Source: Phormidesmis sp963710175
GTDB lineage: Bacteria; Cyanobacteriota; Cyanobacteriia; Phormidesmidales; Phormidesmidaceae
Direction: 5' to 3'
Length of the DNA stretch: 64,000 nt
Assembly (NCBI GenBank): GCA_963710175.1
Contig: CAVPZC010000001.1
Coordinates: forward strand, 558,001-622,000
Of the stretch, positions 26,188-34,480 are shown piece by piece. Position 1 is the stretch's first letter, and every line of letters begins with the position of its first letter. Below the pieces are notes generated by a model. It was not told the origin of the DNA. It ran no database searches and saw only the letters and a list, made by a program, of their open reading frames with translations. The position numbers and the translations under genes are program-made.

Positions 26188-26973
26188 TTAGCCCTGCTTT
26201 TTCCAATCGGCACTGTGGGGAATACAAATCAGATTCTCACCGTAGCTCTGAATCATTCCGCCCTGGCGCAGCTTACCCATCAGCCGAGTAACCGTAACCC
26301 GAGTTGAGCCAATAGCGCTACCAATCTGGGCATGGGTCAGCGGAAACGGTAGATAGTAACCCTGCTCACCTTGTTCACCATGCTCATCAATCAGTAGGGT
26401 CAAAAACCCTAAGAGCCGATCAATCGTCCGACGCTGCCCCAAAGTACTCAGCCAGAGCAACTTACGCTGATGCTGCTTGCGAAAAGCATCTAGCACCTCT
26501 TTTTGAAAGTGAGGCCAGGTATCCAGGTCATTCCAATAGAGCCAGATCACCGTAGTCTGATCGACATGGGCAAAGCTTTGCAAGGTAAATGGTGGCTGAG
26601 CGACCACTTCAAACGGCTGACCGGCCCCCACAAATCCCAAAAAGGCTTCCTCAGCTGCGACTACCGGCATGCGCGACGCGCTGCTTTTTTTCTTGATGGT
26701 GGCACTGACTTGAGCATTGCCCAGCAGCCTCACCGAACCTTTCTGCACCAGATAAAGCAGCCCTGGTCGAGCCGGAATCTTTTCGTCTTTATTAAAGGTG
26801 CGGCAGCGGTAATGCTCAGCTGCCCAATCAGAGATGCGCTGCCATGCTAAAAAAGGGCGGGCGCTATCTGGCTGAGGAGCCGACTGAATGGCCGGCTGCG
26901 GGGCCGGTTGGGGGGGAGGAGACATGTTGGCGATACTGGAATTGAGTTTAACTGTAGTAGTAGATAGTGTCAT
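26188..26973 (-). CDS. Crp/Fnr-family regulator with NtcA-like recognition helix
   Basis: The protein has 261 residues. A Gln/Pro-rich N-terminal extension of about 45 residues (PPPQPAPQPAIQSAPQ) precedes a degenerate cyclic-nucleotide-binding-type beta barrel. A C-terminal winged helix follows: LTHAQIGSAIGSTRVTVTRLMG. The IGSTRVTVTRL recognition helix is essentially that of NtcA, so it may bind GTA-N8-TAC-like sites. Overall, however, it is longer and divergent from NtcA (about 225 residues), so it is a paralogue. A perfect GTA-N8-TAC box lies in the divergent promoter region shared with the next gene, suggesting autoregulation or control of that neighbour. Effector unknown. Confidence 0.88.
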   Translation of the reverse strand: MTLSTTTVKLNSSIANMSPPPQPAPQPAIQSAPQPDSARPFLAWQRISDWAAEHYRCRTFNKDEKIPARPGLLYLVQKGSVRLLGNAQVSATIKKKSSASRMPVVAAEEAFLGFVGAGQPFEVVAQPPFTLQSFAHVDQTTVIWLYWNDLDTWPHFQKEVLDAFRKQHQRKLLWLSTLGQRRTIDRLLGFLTLLIDEHGEQGEQGYYLPFPLTHAQIGSAIGSTRVTVTRLMGKLRQGGMIQSYGENLICIPHSADWKKQG

Positions 26974-27177
26974 CTATAAATGTTGTGAATGATGGCATGA
27001 CTTTGAGCGCAGCACAGGCATAGCGGGCGACCGGTTCCCATCTGCCTGTGACTTCACAAAAAAATAGGACCGGTCTCTCTATTCAAATAGGGACTGTTCA
27101 GTGATGATCTCGCGCAGCCATTCTAAAAAAGGGCATCAAATGGCTAACATTCACACAGTTGTCACCTCAGTAGCTGC

Positions 27178-27191
27178 GTAACAGTACTTAC
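27178..27191. promoter_or_regulatory. NtcA-type box GTA-N8-TAC
   Basis: GTAACAGTACTTAC is a perfect palindromic consensus. A TATTGT that fits the TAN3T -10 pattern begins 24 nt after it (27216), close to the 22-23 nt spacing of NtcA-activated promoters. It lies 57 nt upstream of the DALR-domain gene and about 205 bp from the divergent Crp-type gene. Confidence 0.65.
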
Positions 27192-27248
27192 AGTAATCAG
27201 ACCCAAGTGCGCGAATATTGTAAGTAGACTAATATATATTGTTGGGTT

Positions 27249-28613
27249 TTGTATGATGAAATTTCCTTCTTTACAACTACTTCAGCATTTACCGAGAGAG
27301 TCCGCAAACAAATATTGAAAGATACCCGTAAAATTCGGGAGAGATTCCCTTACCGAAGTGCTTTAATATTCCTCAACAAGGTTACTAGAGCAGTGACGAT
27401 CTTATCGCTTAGATATACTTTACTGTATTGCTTAAATAGAGCTCTATCTGACAAGGGCGAACTAGAGGCGTCTAGCTTCATCAATTTTTTACATGTTAAT
27501 AAGATTGAGGCTAACGCTGCTAGCAGCGCTAGTAGAGCTAGCGCTGCTAGGCAACGGTTGTATTGGCAGCAAATACCCCTGCAAAAAAAGCAGCGTACTG
27601 CCTCGGTTTTCTACACTTCTGCCCTTCCTCAGATACTGGTAAGAAACCCTGAATTTTCCCAGCATTCAACCCTTTCAGAGGTTTCGCAGCAGACCGTTAG
27701 TCGACTCAATCAGTCTCGGTTTAATCATCTAAAGGGTGACGCAGATCACAGGGATCACGACCTTGCTTTGCTGCTGCAATTATGGTCCGAATTTGAGATA
27801 GAAACTCAGCGGCCAGGATGGGTCGCTTTTCGTCTATCAGAAATAGGACTCTCTCTATGGTTGCAGCAGTTTCAGCTCAATTGGCAAGACTCCCAATTAT
27901 CTTTGGGTTCAATATCACCTAAGTCGGCTGATCAGCCATCTAAGTCATCAAATAGTTTAGATAATGTTGATCTAGATCACAATAAGATGAGCGGCAGACA
28001 GAGAAATACTCTCCCCGAACAATCAGCTTCAAAGAAGTCTTCGAAGCACGTTCAACCGCCCGGTAATTCTCTGAGTGGCCTCTCAGCAGGGAAAGCTTTG
28101 TTTCCTAATTCGATAGGTGCTGCTTTATACAAAGCCAGTTCCGAAGCCCGTGCTATGCTCTGGGCGGCGCAGTATACCCATGCCCGCTGTTGCACGCTGC
28201 TGCATCTGTGGCAGGAATTGCAGCCGGGTCGTATTCCATCCCTGACCGCTCCCCTGGCTGGCTCGTCGGATTCACTCTGGCTAACTGCGGAAAATCTGCT
28301 GCGGGTTCACACCCCCCAAGCCCGACAGCTGATCCAGACATTAATAGAAATAACAGACGATTTGTTTGAAATTTCTTATCAATGGACAGACCGACAATAC
28401 TTTCTGCTTCTGAAGCTTGCAGCTCAGCTGTGCCAATCGTTTGAACAGTTTTACAGTGCTTGCCTGAGTGGGTTTGGCCGGGTCCCAGCGACGTCAGATC
28501 GGTCGGAGGCTCTGTTGTTTAGGGCTCGGTTTGGCCTGGTATTGGCGACTCAATACATGCTGAAATCTCTGCTGCAAGGCTGCTTTGCGGCTGAGACCCC
28601 TGATTCGCTGTAA
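27249..28613 (+). CDS. Stand-alone ArgS-like DALR anticodon-binding-domain protein
   Basis: The protein has 454 residues. The C-terminal third resembles the DALR helical bundle of arginyl-tRNA synthetase: EARAMLWAAQYTHARCCTLL matches the ...AYARI.S.... helix, and the end (LLFRARFGLVLATQYMLKSL) matches the final ArgS helices. An upstream segment GWVAFRLSEIGLSLWLQQF resembles the family's GW..L.L....L..WLQ stretch. No HIGH or KMSKS catalytic motif is present, so it cannot aminoacylate. The central region (about 215-285) is Ser/Asn/Gln-rich. The first third is basic and AT-rich at DNA level, and contains a 13-bp perfect inverted repeat encoding an Ala/Ser run. It may bind tRNA or RNA; function unknown. 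A possible NtcA-type promoter precedes it. Confidence 0.7.
   Translation: MYDEISFFTTTSAFTERVRKQILKDTRKIRERFPYRSALIFLNKVTRAVTILSLRYTLLYCLNRALSDKGELEASSFINFLHVNKIEANAASSASRASAARQRLYWQQIPLQKKQRTASVFYTSALPQILVRNPEFSQHSTLSEVSQQTVSRLNQSRFNHLKGDADHRDHDLALLLQLWSEFEIETQRPGWVAFRLSEIGLSLWLQQFQLNWQDSQLSLGSISPKSADQPSKSSNSLDNVDLDHNKMSGRQRNTLPEQSASKKSSKHVQPPGNSLSGLSAGKALFPNSIGAALYKASSEARAMLWAAQYTHARCCTLLHLWQELQPGRIPSLTAPLAGSSDSLWLTAENLLRVHTPQARQLIQTLIEITDDLFEISYQWTDRQYFLLLKLAAQLCQSFEQFYSACLSGFGRVPATSDRSEALLFRARFGLVLATQYMLKSLLQGCFAAETPDSL
27520..27550. repeat. 13-bp perfect inverted repeat inside the DALR gene
   Basis: CTAGCAGCGCTAG and CTAGCGCTGCTAG flank the 5-nt spacer TAGAG. The sequence encodes an Ala/Ser/Arg run between two better-conserved segments. 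Confidence 0.8.
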
Positions 28614-28727
28614 AGCCCTACTCGACTTCTTGAGCGTGTTTGAATGTGACAGTGCAGCGGATGTCCACTGAAGGTGACAAAGTTCGCACTATCTACTATA
28701 TTTGTGGAGTGTGAGGAGCGAACCAGT

Positions 28728-28786
28728 AAGGGCACCGAGACGAAACACGGCCAGTCGTCGGTGCCCTTTCTGATTTTAAATTTTTT
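28728..28786 (+). terminator. Intrinsic terminator downstream of the DALR gene
   Basis: AAGGGCACCGA (28728-28738) pairs perfectly with TCGGTGCCCTT (28758-28768). The stem is followed by a T-rich tail that includes TTTTTT at 28781-28786. It lies 115 nt after the stop codon of the upstream gene and just before the CDF transporter gene. Confidence 0.8.
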
Positions 28787-28840
28787 GATTCGATCTTTTT
28801 CCGACTGGGACTCTGTTCCCCCCGTGATAGCCTGTGCGCT

Positions 28841-29767
28841 ATGGATGTAAGCGGACATCAGCGGCGAGTGAGCTATCGCCTGCTACTCATGATATTGTGG
28901 GCAACCCTTTTGGTGTTTGCCGTTGAGCTAACAGCCGGGTGGGTAAGCCATTCCCTCTGCTTGCTGGCGGAGGCTTTGCATACGCTGGTCGATATTTTTA
29001 GTACGTTGCTTGGCTTGGTGGCAGTCGCTTCTCCGCAGCGAACGCTAGGTAAAGAGATTTGGGGTCATGGCCGAGGCGAAGCTGCCGGCGCTCTAATCTT
29101 GTCGGCTGTTTTGGGGTTTGCCGGAATTTCTCTGGTGATACTGGCGCTTAATCAGTTCGAGGCTTTTTTTCAGACGGTACGAGGCGCTTTCTCAACCGAA
29201 GTCACCCCAGTGCTGGTTGGCCTGATGTGGGTGATGGTTAGCTTGATGCTAATAGCGGTGCTGGTTGCTGCCTACCAGAGCCAAGCGATTCACAGTTTGG
29301 CCCTTAGGCTTAATACCCGGCACATTTTATCGGATGCGTGGCTGACATTGCTGACGCTGCTGGTGCTAGTGGCGATCGCTCAAGGCTACCGCTGGCTAGA
29401 TCCGGCCCTTTCTATATTACTGGTTGGCTTAGCGGTTAGAAGTCTCTGGCAAGTGCTGCGCAGCCAGCTGCCGATGTTGCTAAAGCCGACGGCGATCGCT
29501 CCTGAAGCGATTGCCCAAATTGCCTGCCAGATAGAGGGCGTTACCCGCTGCACCCGGATTTTGTCGCGGGGGATGGTAGGTCGTCAGGTCTGGATCGAGC
29601 TACATCTGGCGCTACATCCAGAATTTATGGTGATTGCCCATACTATTGGAGAGCGGGTAGAAAAGTCGCTCCGAGAGCGCTATGGTCCTGTACGCGCCCA
29701 GATCTGGCTAGATCAGAGCTACTATAGCGGTCTTTCAGAATCTCCTGCTAACAGCCACCGGCTGTAG
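28841..29767 (+). CDS. Cation diffusion facilitator (CDF) family transporter
   Basis: This 308-residue protein has about six membrane segments. The TM2 metal-binding pattern is in LLAEALHTLVDIFSTLLGL (HxxxD), and the matching TM5 pattern is in TRHILSDAWLTLLTLL (HxxxD). The loop GKEIWGHGRGEAAGAL corresponds to the conserved RYP(W)GHGR(G)E segment. A cytosolic C-terminal domain (about 220-300, EGVTRCTRILSRGMVGRQVW) forms the usual dimerising fold. CDF proteins export Zn, Mn, Fe or Co in exchange for protons. H/D in both sites is compatible with Zn or Mn and does not fix the substrate. Transcribed after a strong terminator, so it has its own promoter. Confidence 0.9.
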   Translation: MDVSGHQRRVSYRLLLMILWATLLVFAVELTAGWVSHSLCLLAEALHTLVDIFSTLLGLVAVASPQRTLGKEIWGHGRGEAAGALILSAVLGFAGISLVILALNQFEAFFQTVRGAFSTEVTPVLVGLMWVMVSLMLIAVLVAAYQSQAIHSLALRLNTRHILSDAWLTLLTLLVLVAIAQGYRWLDPALSILLVGLAVRSLWQVLRSQLPMLLKPTAIAPEAIAQIACQIEGVTRCTRILSRGMVGRQVWIELHLALHPEFMVIAHTIGERVEKSLRERYGPVRAQIWLDQSYYSGLSESPANSHRL

Positions 29768-29785
29768 GGACTGTCATCTATGGCC

Positions 29786-30418
29786 TTAGCGATCAGCTAT
29801 GACCTTGCGATCTGTTGAACCCATCGGCCCCAAATAGCGAATGAGGTAAGGTGAAAAGACCTCATAGATCAGCGTGAGCGGCTTACCGTGGTGCCAAAAC
29901 AGGTAGTGCCTCCCCCAAAAAGGTCCTTTTTGTTCAAAAGCTGCTTCCAACGCTGCCGAATGACCAAAGTAAATGCCCTGAATATCGCGGTAAAGCTCTG
30001 TGCGCAGCTGAGCTAGACTAGCCCATACCGGCAGCGACCGATTCTTTAAATACTCATCCACATGGCTAGCTTCCCACCAGGAGGCAGCATAGGCCAGCCG
30101 CTGCCCTGAGGCCGTTCGCAGCCAAACCTGTCGCCGCAAATGAGGTCCGGGCACCTGCTCAATTTGGGCGGGAGCCTGGTCGCCCGTTTGAGCAACCGGC
30201 GACATATCAATCACATCGACTTCGGTGGGCTCTCGGGTCAGCAGCTGTAGATGCCGAGTCGGCGAACCGTCCCCCAGCATCAGTATTTGCCAGGCCGGAG
30301 AGAGCTGATCGTGAGGCAGCCCCTGACTGACCACGGCTTTATCGCCCTGCCACAGCGTTTGAAGAGAATGCCAGGCAGCGCGTTCGGAGCGAGGGATGAC
30401 GGGAGAAGCTGAAGCCAA
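29786..30418 (-). CDS. Chorismate lyase, cyanobacterial type (plastoquinone pathway)
   Basis: This 210-residue protein of the chorismate pyruvate-lyase family (Sll1797-like in Synechocystis) makes 4-hydroxybenzoate from chorismate for plastoquinone synthesis. Visible family features are LQLLTREPTEVDVIDMSPV (about 60-78), LRRQVWLRTASGQRLAYAAS and WWEASHVDEYLKN, and the C-terminal GRHYLFWHHGKPLTLIYEVF with the late Glu. Size agrees with the family. It converges with the CDF gene 18 bp away. Confidence 0.82.
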   Translation of the reverse strand: MASASPVIPRSERAAWHSLQTLWQGDKAVVSQGLPHDQLSPAWQILMLGDGSPTRHLQLLTREPTEVDVIDMSPVAQTGDQAPAQIEQVPGPHLRRQVWLRTASGQRLAYAASWWEASHVDEYLKNRSLPVWASLAQLRTELYRDIQGIYFGHSAALEAAFEQKGPFWGRHYLFWHHGKPLTLIYEVFSPYLIRYLGPMGSTDRKVIADR

Positions 30419-30540
30419 AGCGTTTACAAAAGTTTACTTCTTCAGCTCATCATAGCGAAGAAGCCACTGGCTTAACAGGACGGATGAACCAGGACGGACG
30501 GGTTCATCTATTCGGCTACAAGCGTTCGGCTAAAAAAATA

Positions 30541-30622
30541 TGCGGATGGCGAGACTCGAACTCGCAAGGCGTGAGCCACACGCCCCTCAAGCGTGCGTGT
30601 CTACCAATTCCACCACATCCGC
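30541..30622 (-). tRNA. tRNA-Leu (GAG)
   Basis: On the minus strand the acceptor GCGGATG pairs with CATCCGC. The D-arm is GTGG...; the anticodon stem CACGC/GCGTG encloses the loop TTGAGGG, giving anticodon GAG. There is a long class-II variable arm. The T-arm GCGAGTTCGAGTCTCGC is canonical. CCA is not encoded. A T-rich tail (TATTTTTTTAG) follows the 3' end and probably terminates transcription. Confidence 0.95.
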
Positions 30623-30882
30623 AGACGGCGTCTGATGTTGAGCGCTCAGTCCAGCGAGCTAGTTAAGCAGCTTCTGTACGGTTCCTGGGTGACTCAAGCA
30701 ACTGCTTAAAAGGCTGCTGAGGACAGCCTTGCCAACCCAGTGGCTACACATCGATTTTTAACAATACGGCATAACGAACCCTTTTTAACGACTTTCTTTT
30801 TGCAGCAGTGCTCACAGACAAGGGTGCAGGCCCTGCATGATACGATCAGCTTCTCAACTCAGTGAAAAATGCTGGCTGCCAG

Positions 30883-32226
30883 ATGAGTTTTTCTAAAATT
30901 TTAATTGCCAATCGCGGTGAGATCGCGCTGCGGATTTTGCGCACCTGCGAAGAGATGGGCATTGCGACTGTAGCTGTGCATTCCACCGTAGATCGCCACG
31001 CTCTACATGTGCAGCTCGCTGACGAGGCTGTGTGCATTGGCGAAGCTCCTAGCAGCAAAAGCTATCTCAACATTCCCAACATCATTGCGGCAGCCCTAAC
31101 GCGGGGTGCGAGTGCGATTCATCCGGGCTACGGCTTTTTAGCTGAAAATGCCCGCTTTGCAGAAATCTGCGCCGACCACAACCTGACTTTTATTGGCCCT
31201 AGCGCTGAAGCGATGCGCTCCATGGGCGACAAATCTACAGCCAAAGCCACTATGCAGCGGGTAAAAGTGCCGACTGTCCCTGGCAGTGAGGGATTACTCG
31301 CCAGCCCAGAAGAAGCCGCTCAACTCGCCAACGAGATCGGCTATCCGGTGATTATTAAGGCGACAGCAGGCGGCGGCGGGCGAGGAATGCGCCTGGTGCG
31401 AGAACCGAGTGAGCTGAGCAAAATGTTTCTGGCCGCTCAAGGTGAAGCCGAAGCATCTTTTGGTAATCCTGGCGTCTATTTAGAGAAATTTGTTGAAAAT
31501 CCGCGCCACATTGAGTTTCAGATTTTGGCTGACAGCTACGGCAATGTAGTGCATTTAGGCGAGCGTGACTGCTCTATTCAGCGCCGTCATCAAAAGCTGC
31601 TAGAGGAGGCCCCAAGTGCCCTCCTCAGCGATGAACTGCGCAGTCGTATGGGCGAAGCTGCGGTGCGAGCGGCTCAGTCTATTGACTATGTGGGCGCAGG
31701 TACGGTGGAATTTTTGGTGGATAAAACCGGCAGCTTTTACTTTATGGAGATGAATACGCGCATTCAGGTGGAGCATCCGGTGACGGAGATGGTGACGGGC
31801 ATTGATTTGATTGCTGAGCAAATTCGGGTGGCGCAGGGCGATCGCCTGCCCTTTACCCAGGCCGACATCGAGCTACGCGGCCACGCAATAGAATGCCGTA
31901 TCAATGCCGAAGATCCTGAACACAACTTTCGGCCCAACCCAGGACGCATCAGCGGCTATCTAGCACCGGGTGGCCTCGGTGTGCGAATGGACTCCCACGT
32001 CTACACGGACTACGAAATCCCGCCTTACTACGACTCGCTGATTGGCAAACTGATTGTCTGGGGCCCTGACCGAATAACCGCCATCCGCCGGATGAAACGG
32101 GCCCTGCGGGAGTGCGCTATTACTGGGTTGCCGACTACCATCGGATTCCACCAGAAAGTATTAGAGAACCCCAGTTTTCTAAAGGGTGAGGTGTACACCA
32201 ACTTCGTCGCCACTATGATGGAATAA
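30883..32226 (+). CDS. accC: Acetyl-CoA carboxylase biotin carboxylase subunit
   Basis: The 447-residue reading from the ATG at 30883 (MSFSKILIANRGEIALRIL) matches the universal start of AccC. A GTG 21 bp upstream is less likely. ATP-grasp features include IKATAGGGGRGMRLV (Gly-rich loop), EKFVENPRHIEFQIL, ERDCSIQRRHQKLLEEAPS (catalytic Arg/Glu region) and EMNTRIQVEHPVTEMVTG. The C-terminal domain has RINAEDPEHNFRPNPG and YDSLIGKLIVWG. It carboxylates biotin on BCCP, the first half of malonyl-CoA synthesis for fatty acids. It is transcribed alone. Confidence 0.97.
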   Translation: MSFSKILIANRGEIALRILRTCEEMGIATVAVHSTVDRHALHVQLADEAVCIGEAPSSKSYLNIPNIIAAALTRGASAIHPGYGFLAENARFAEICADHNLTFIGPSAEAMRSMGDKSTAKATMQRVKVPTVPGSEGLLASPEEAAQLANEIGYPVIIKATAGGGGRGMRLVREPSELSKMFLAAQGEAEASFGNPGVYLEKFVENPRHIEFQILADSYGNVVHLGERDCSIQRRHQKLLEEAPSALLSDELRSRMGEAAVRAAQSIDYVGAGTVEFLVDKTGSFYFMEMNTRIQVEHPVTEMVTGIDLIAEQIRVAQGDRLPFTQADIELRGHAIECRINAEDPEHNFRPNPGRISGYLAPGGLGVRMDSHVYTDYEIPPYYDSLIGKLIVWGPDRITAIRRMKRALRECAITGLPTTIGFHQKVLENPSFLKGEVYTNFVATMME

Positions 32227-32268
32227 ACCGACTGTTCAAGGCAACGGCTTAAAGTGATGGCGCAACCC

Positions 32269-32628
32269 TTATGCCGCAATATCTTCGGTAAACGTGACTC
32301 TGTAGAGTTCTACAACGGCAGTGCCCTCTACTTTGTTAGCCAGGCTGACCAAGCGATTGAGCAGGTAGCGCGAAGCAACTACGCCGGTTAAAATCACCAC
32401 GCAGCCGCGCTGACGGACCTTGAGCTGAGCGACTTCGTCACCCACAGACTGCTGAAAGCAGTGCATGACACGCTTGGCCAGGCCGTTATAGTCGTACTCG
32501 CCTTGCACGCCGATTCGCTCTGGTGGACTCTTGTGGAAGCTATTGATAGAGAAGCCGGTTGTCACCGCGCCAAACGTTTTGTTGATCGCCGGAATGAGTA
32601 CTACTGAAGATTCGCCCAACACACCCAT
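32269..32628 (-). CDS. Small BON-domain-like protein
   Basis: This 119-residue protein has no signal peptide. The C-terminal 70 residues show a BON-like pattern: LAKRVMHCFQQSVGDEVAQL, then VRQRGCVVILTGVVASRYLL, then LANKVEGTAVVELYRVTF. This is the alternating alpha/beta module with a central xVxLxGxV strand and a final GT..V..L.V strand. The N-terminal 50 residues (MGVLGESSVVLIPAINKTFG) are not assigned. BON domains often bind phospholipid or act in periplasmic complexes, but here the location is probably cytosolic. Convergent with accC. Function not known. Confidence 0.6.
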   Translation of the reverse strand: MGVLGESSVVLIPAINKTFGAVTTGFSINSFHKSPPERIGVQGEYDYNGLAKRVMHCFQQSVGDEVAQLKVRQRGCVVILTGVVASRYLLNRLVSLANKVEGTAVVELYRVTFTEDIAA

Positions 32629-33113
32629 GATTTCACACTCCTAATTCAAACAGTCATCTCGCACCGTTCTATCCACTTCAGGGCCAACCATAAATCTCTG
32701 AATCCACCCAGCAGATCTAGCTGTAGGCGGATTTTTCGAAGTAGGCACTGTATAAATCAGAACGTACTTACGAACAGTTGTTGGTGATCTTGGTGGTCAC
32801 TAACCCTGTATTCGCAGCTATCCATGGAAATACGTAAAGTTCTAGCCAGTCTTTACAGATCGTTGTATCAGCTAGGTGATTTCCTTAGCTGTCGTCCTGA
32901 ACGACTGGCAGAAATTCTACCTACAGTATCAAGATATTTACGTATATTCTGATACCTCGCTCAGCTTGTTTCTCTAAAGTGCCGTATTTCCGCTAGGGTT
33001 AGGCTTATTTTTGAATAACATTTTTCACTTTTCATGAAAATATAGTGAAGCCTGCCCCGACTGTAGAGAGAGGTGGCCAGATCCTTAAATTGTCTACTGC
33101 TGTTGCCTGGCAA
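32629..33113. other. 485-bp AT-rich gap between the BON-like gene and ispF
   Basis: No convincing reading frame, tRNA or strong hairpin is seen. It would carry the promoter of the leftward BON-like gene. Its length and AT richness leave room for a small RNA, but nothing specific is visible. Confidence 0.4.
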
Positions 33114-33590
33114 CTATTTTTGCAGTAGAGCGATCGCATAGGCGGCAATGCCTTCCTCACGCCCCAGGGGGCCTAGCTTTTCGTGCGTGGTTGCCTTGAT
33201 GCCAATCTGCTCAGGCTCAATGTCCAGTGTGTCTGCCAGGCGATCGCGCATGGTGTGAATATGCGGTTTGAGTTTTGGCTGTTCGGCAATGACCACACTG
33301 TCGATATTGCTGATCTGCCAGCCGCGATCGCGTATCAGCTGATGCACCTGCCCAAGCAGCAGCTGGCTATCAGCCCCGGCCCACTGCGGATCGTCTGGCG
33401 GAAAGTAAAGTCCAATATCGCCCAGGCTTAGCGCCCCGAGCAGCGCATCCATAATTGCGTGGGTCAGTGCGTCTGCGTCGCTGTGGCCTAGCAGCCCCTG
33501 CGTATGGGGAATCTCCACGCCTCCCAAAATCAGCTTGCGACCTGTCGTCAGGCGGTGAATATCGTAGCCATTGCCGATGCGAATGTTCAT
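33114..33590 (-). CDS. ispF: 2-C-methyl-D-erythritol 2,4-cyclodiphosphate synthase
   Basis: This 158-residue trimeric MEP-pathway enzyme provides isopentenyl precursors for carotenoids, chlorophyll phytol and quinones. Zinc ligands are visible in IGNGYDIHRL (Asp8-x-His10) and in LLGHSDADALTHAIMDALLG (His). ATTHEKLGPLGREEGIAA (about 132-149) is the conserved C-terminal motif. The length is typical. It lies 16 bp downstream of trmD, so the two probably share a transcript. Confidence 0.97.
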   Translation of the reverse strand: MNIRIGNGYDIHRLTTGRKLILGGVEIPHTQGLLGHSDADALTHAIMDALLGALSLGDIGLYFPPDDPQWAGADSQLLLGQVHQLIRDRGWQISNIDSVVIAEQPKLKPHIHTMRDRLADTLDIEPEQIGIKATTHEKLGPLGREEGIAAYAIALLQK

Positions 33591-33606
33591 GGGTGAAAGG
33601 GTAACG

Positions 33607-34377
33607 CTATTGCTCTACGGCGCTATTTTTAAAGTTTTTTATGGAATGGTCTGCGGCTTTATTTGTCAGGACAGACTGCTGCCAACGCTCAAACAGGTCG
33701 GGGCGGCGCTGCCGGGTGCGCTCCACTTGCTGCTGCTGACGCCATTGAGCGATCGCACCGTGATCCCCTGATGTGAGCACTTCAGGCACAGCCCACTGCC
33801 GAAACTGAGCCGGACGAGTGTACTGCGGATACTCTAGCAAATGGGTTTCAAAGCTCTCATATTTAAGTGAATCCGCCTTGCCCACCGTCCCTGGCAGCAG
33901 CCGAATAACCCCGTTGAGCAGTGCCAGAGCCGGGATCTCTCCACCAGTCAAGACAAAATCGCCCAGCGAGATTTCCTGCGTTACCAAATTGAGCACTCGC
34001 TCATCTACCCCTTCGTAGTGGCCACAAATCATCACCAGCTGGTCAAACTGGGTAGAAAGTTCTTTAAACAGCGGCTGATCCATTGTCCGCCCTTGAGGTG
34101 TCATCAAGATCACCGCTCGGCGGGGGCACTGTGGCAGTGACTCCACCGCCGCAAAAATGGGCTCAGGCTTCATCACCATGCCAACGCCCCCACCGTATGG
34201 AATATCGTCTACTCTGTGGTGCCTATCAGTTGTAAAGTCGCGGGGGTTGGTCACCTGCACTGCTGCGATTTGCCGCTTCAGGGCGCGTCCCAAGAGCCCA
34301 GAGTTCAGCGGTGAGGTGAAAAAATCGGGAAACAAGCTGACAATATCAAACCGCAGCGGCGGTGCAGGAGAATCCAT
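33607..34377 (-). CDS. trmD: tRNA (guanine-N1-)-methyltransferase TrmD
   Basis: This 256-residue SPOUT methyltransferase makes m1G37 next to the anticodon of several tRNAs and prevents +1 frameshifting. The trefoil-knot SAM site is shown by LVMICGHYEGVDERVLN and EISLGDFVLTGGEIPALALLN. The DFTTDRHHRVDDIPYGGGVGM region contains the catalytic Asp. The first gene of a two-gene trmD-ispF operon. Confidence 0.97.
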   Translation of the reverse strand: MDSPAPPLRFDIVSLFPDFFTSPLNSGLLGRALKRQIAAVQVTNPRDFTTDRHHRVDDIPYGGGVGMVMKPEPIFAAVESLPQCPRRAVILMTPQGRTMDQPLFKELSTQFDQLVMICGHYEGVDERVLNLVTQEISLGDFVLTGGEIPALALLNGVIRLLPGTVGKADSLKYESFETHLLEYPQYTRPAQFRQWAVPEVLTSGDHGAIAQWRQQQQVERTRQRRPDLFERWQQSVLTNKAADHSIKNFKNSAVEQ

Positions 34378-34480
34378 AAAGAGACAGTCGCCGGGGCATA
34401 GCGCCCGCTTAAATTCTCAGGATACTACCGCAGGGGCGGGGCCAGCAAACCTCTGTTTTTTTGCCAGCGGGCGGTAATCC

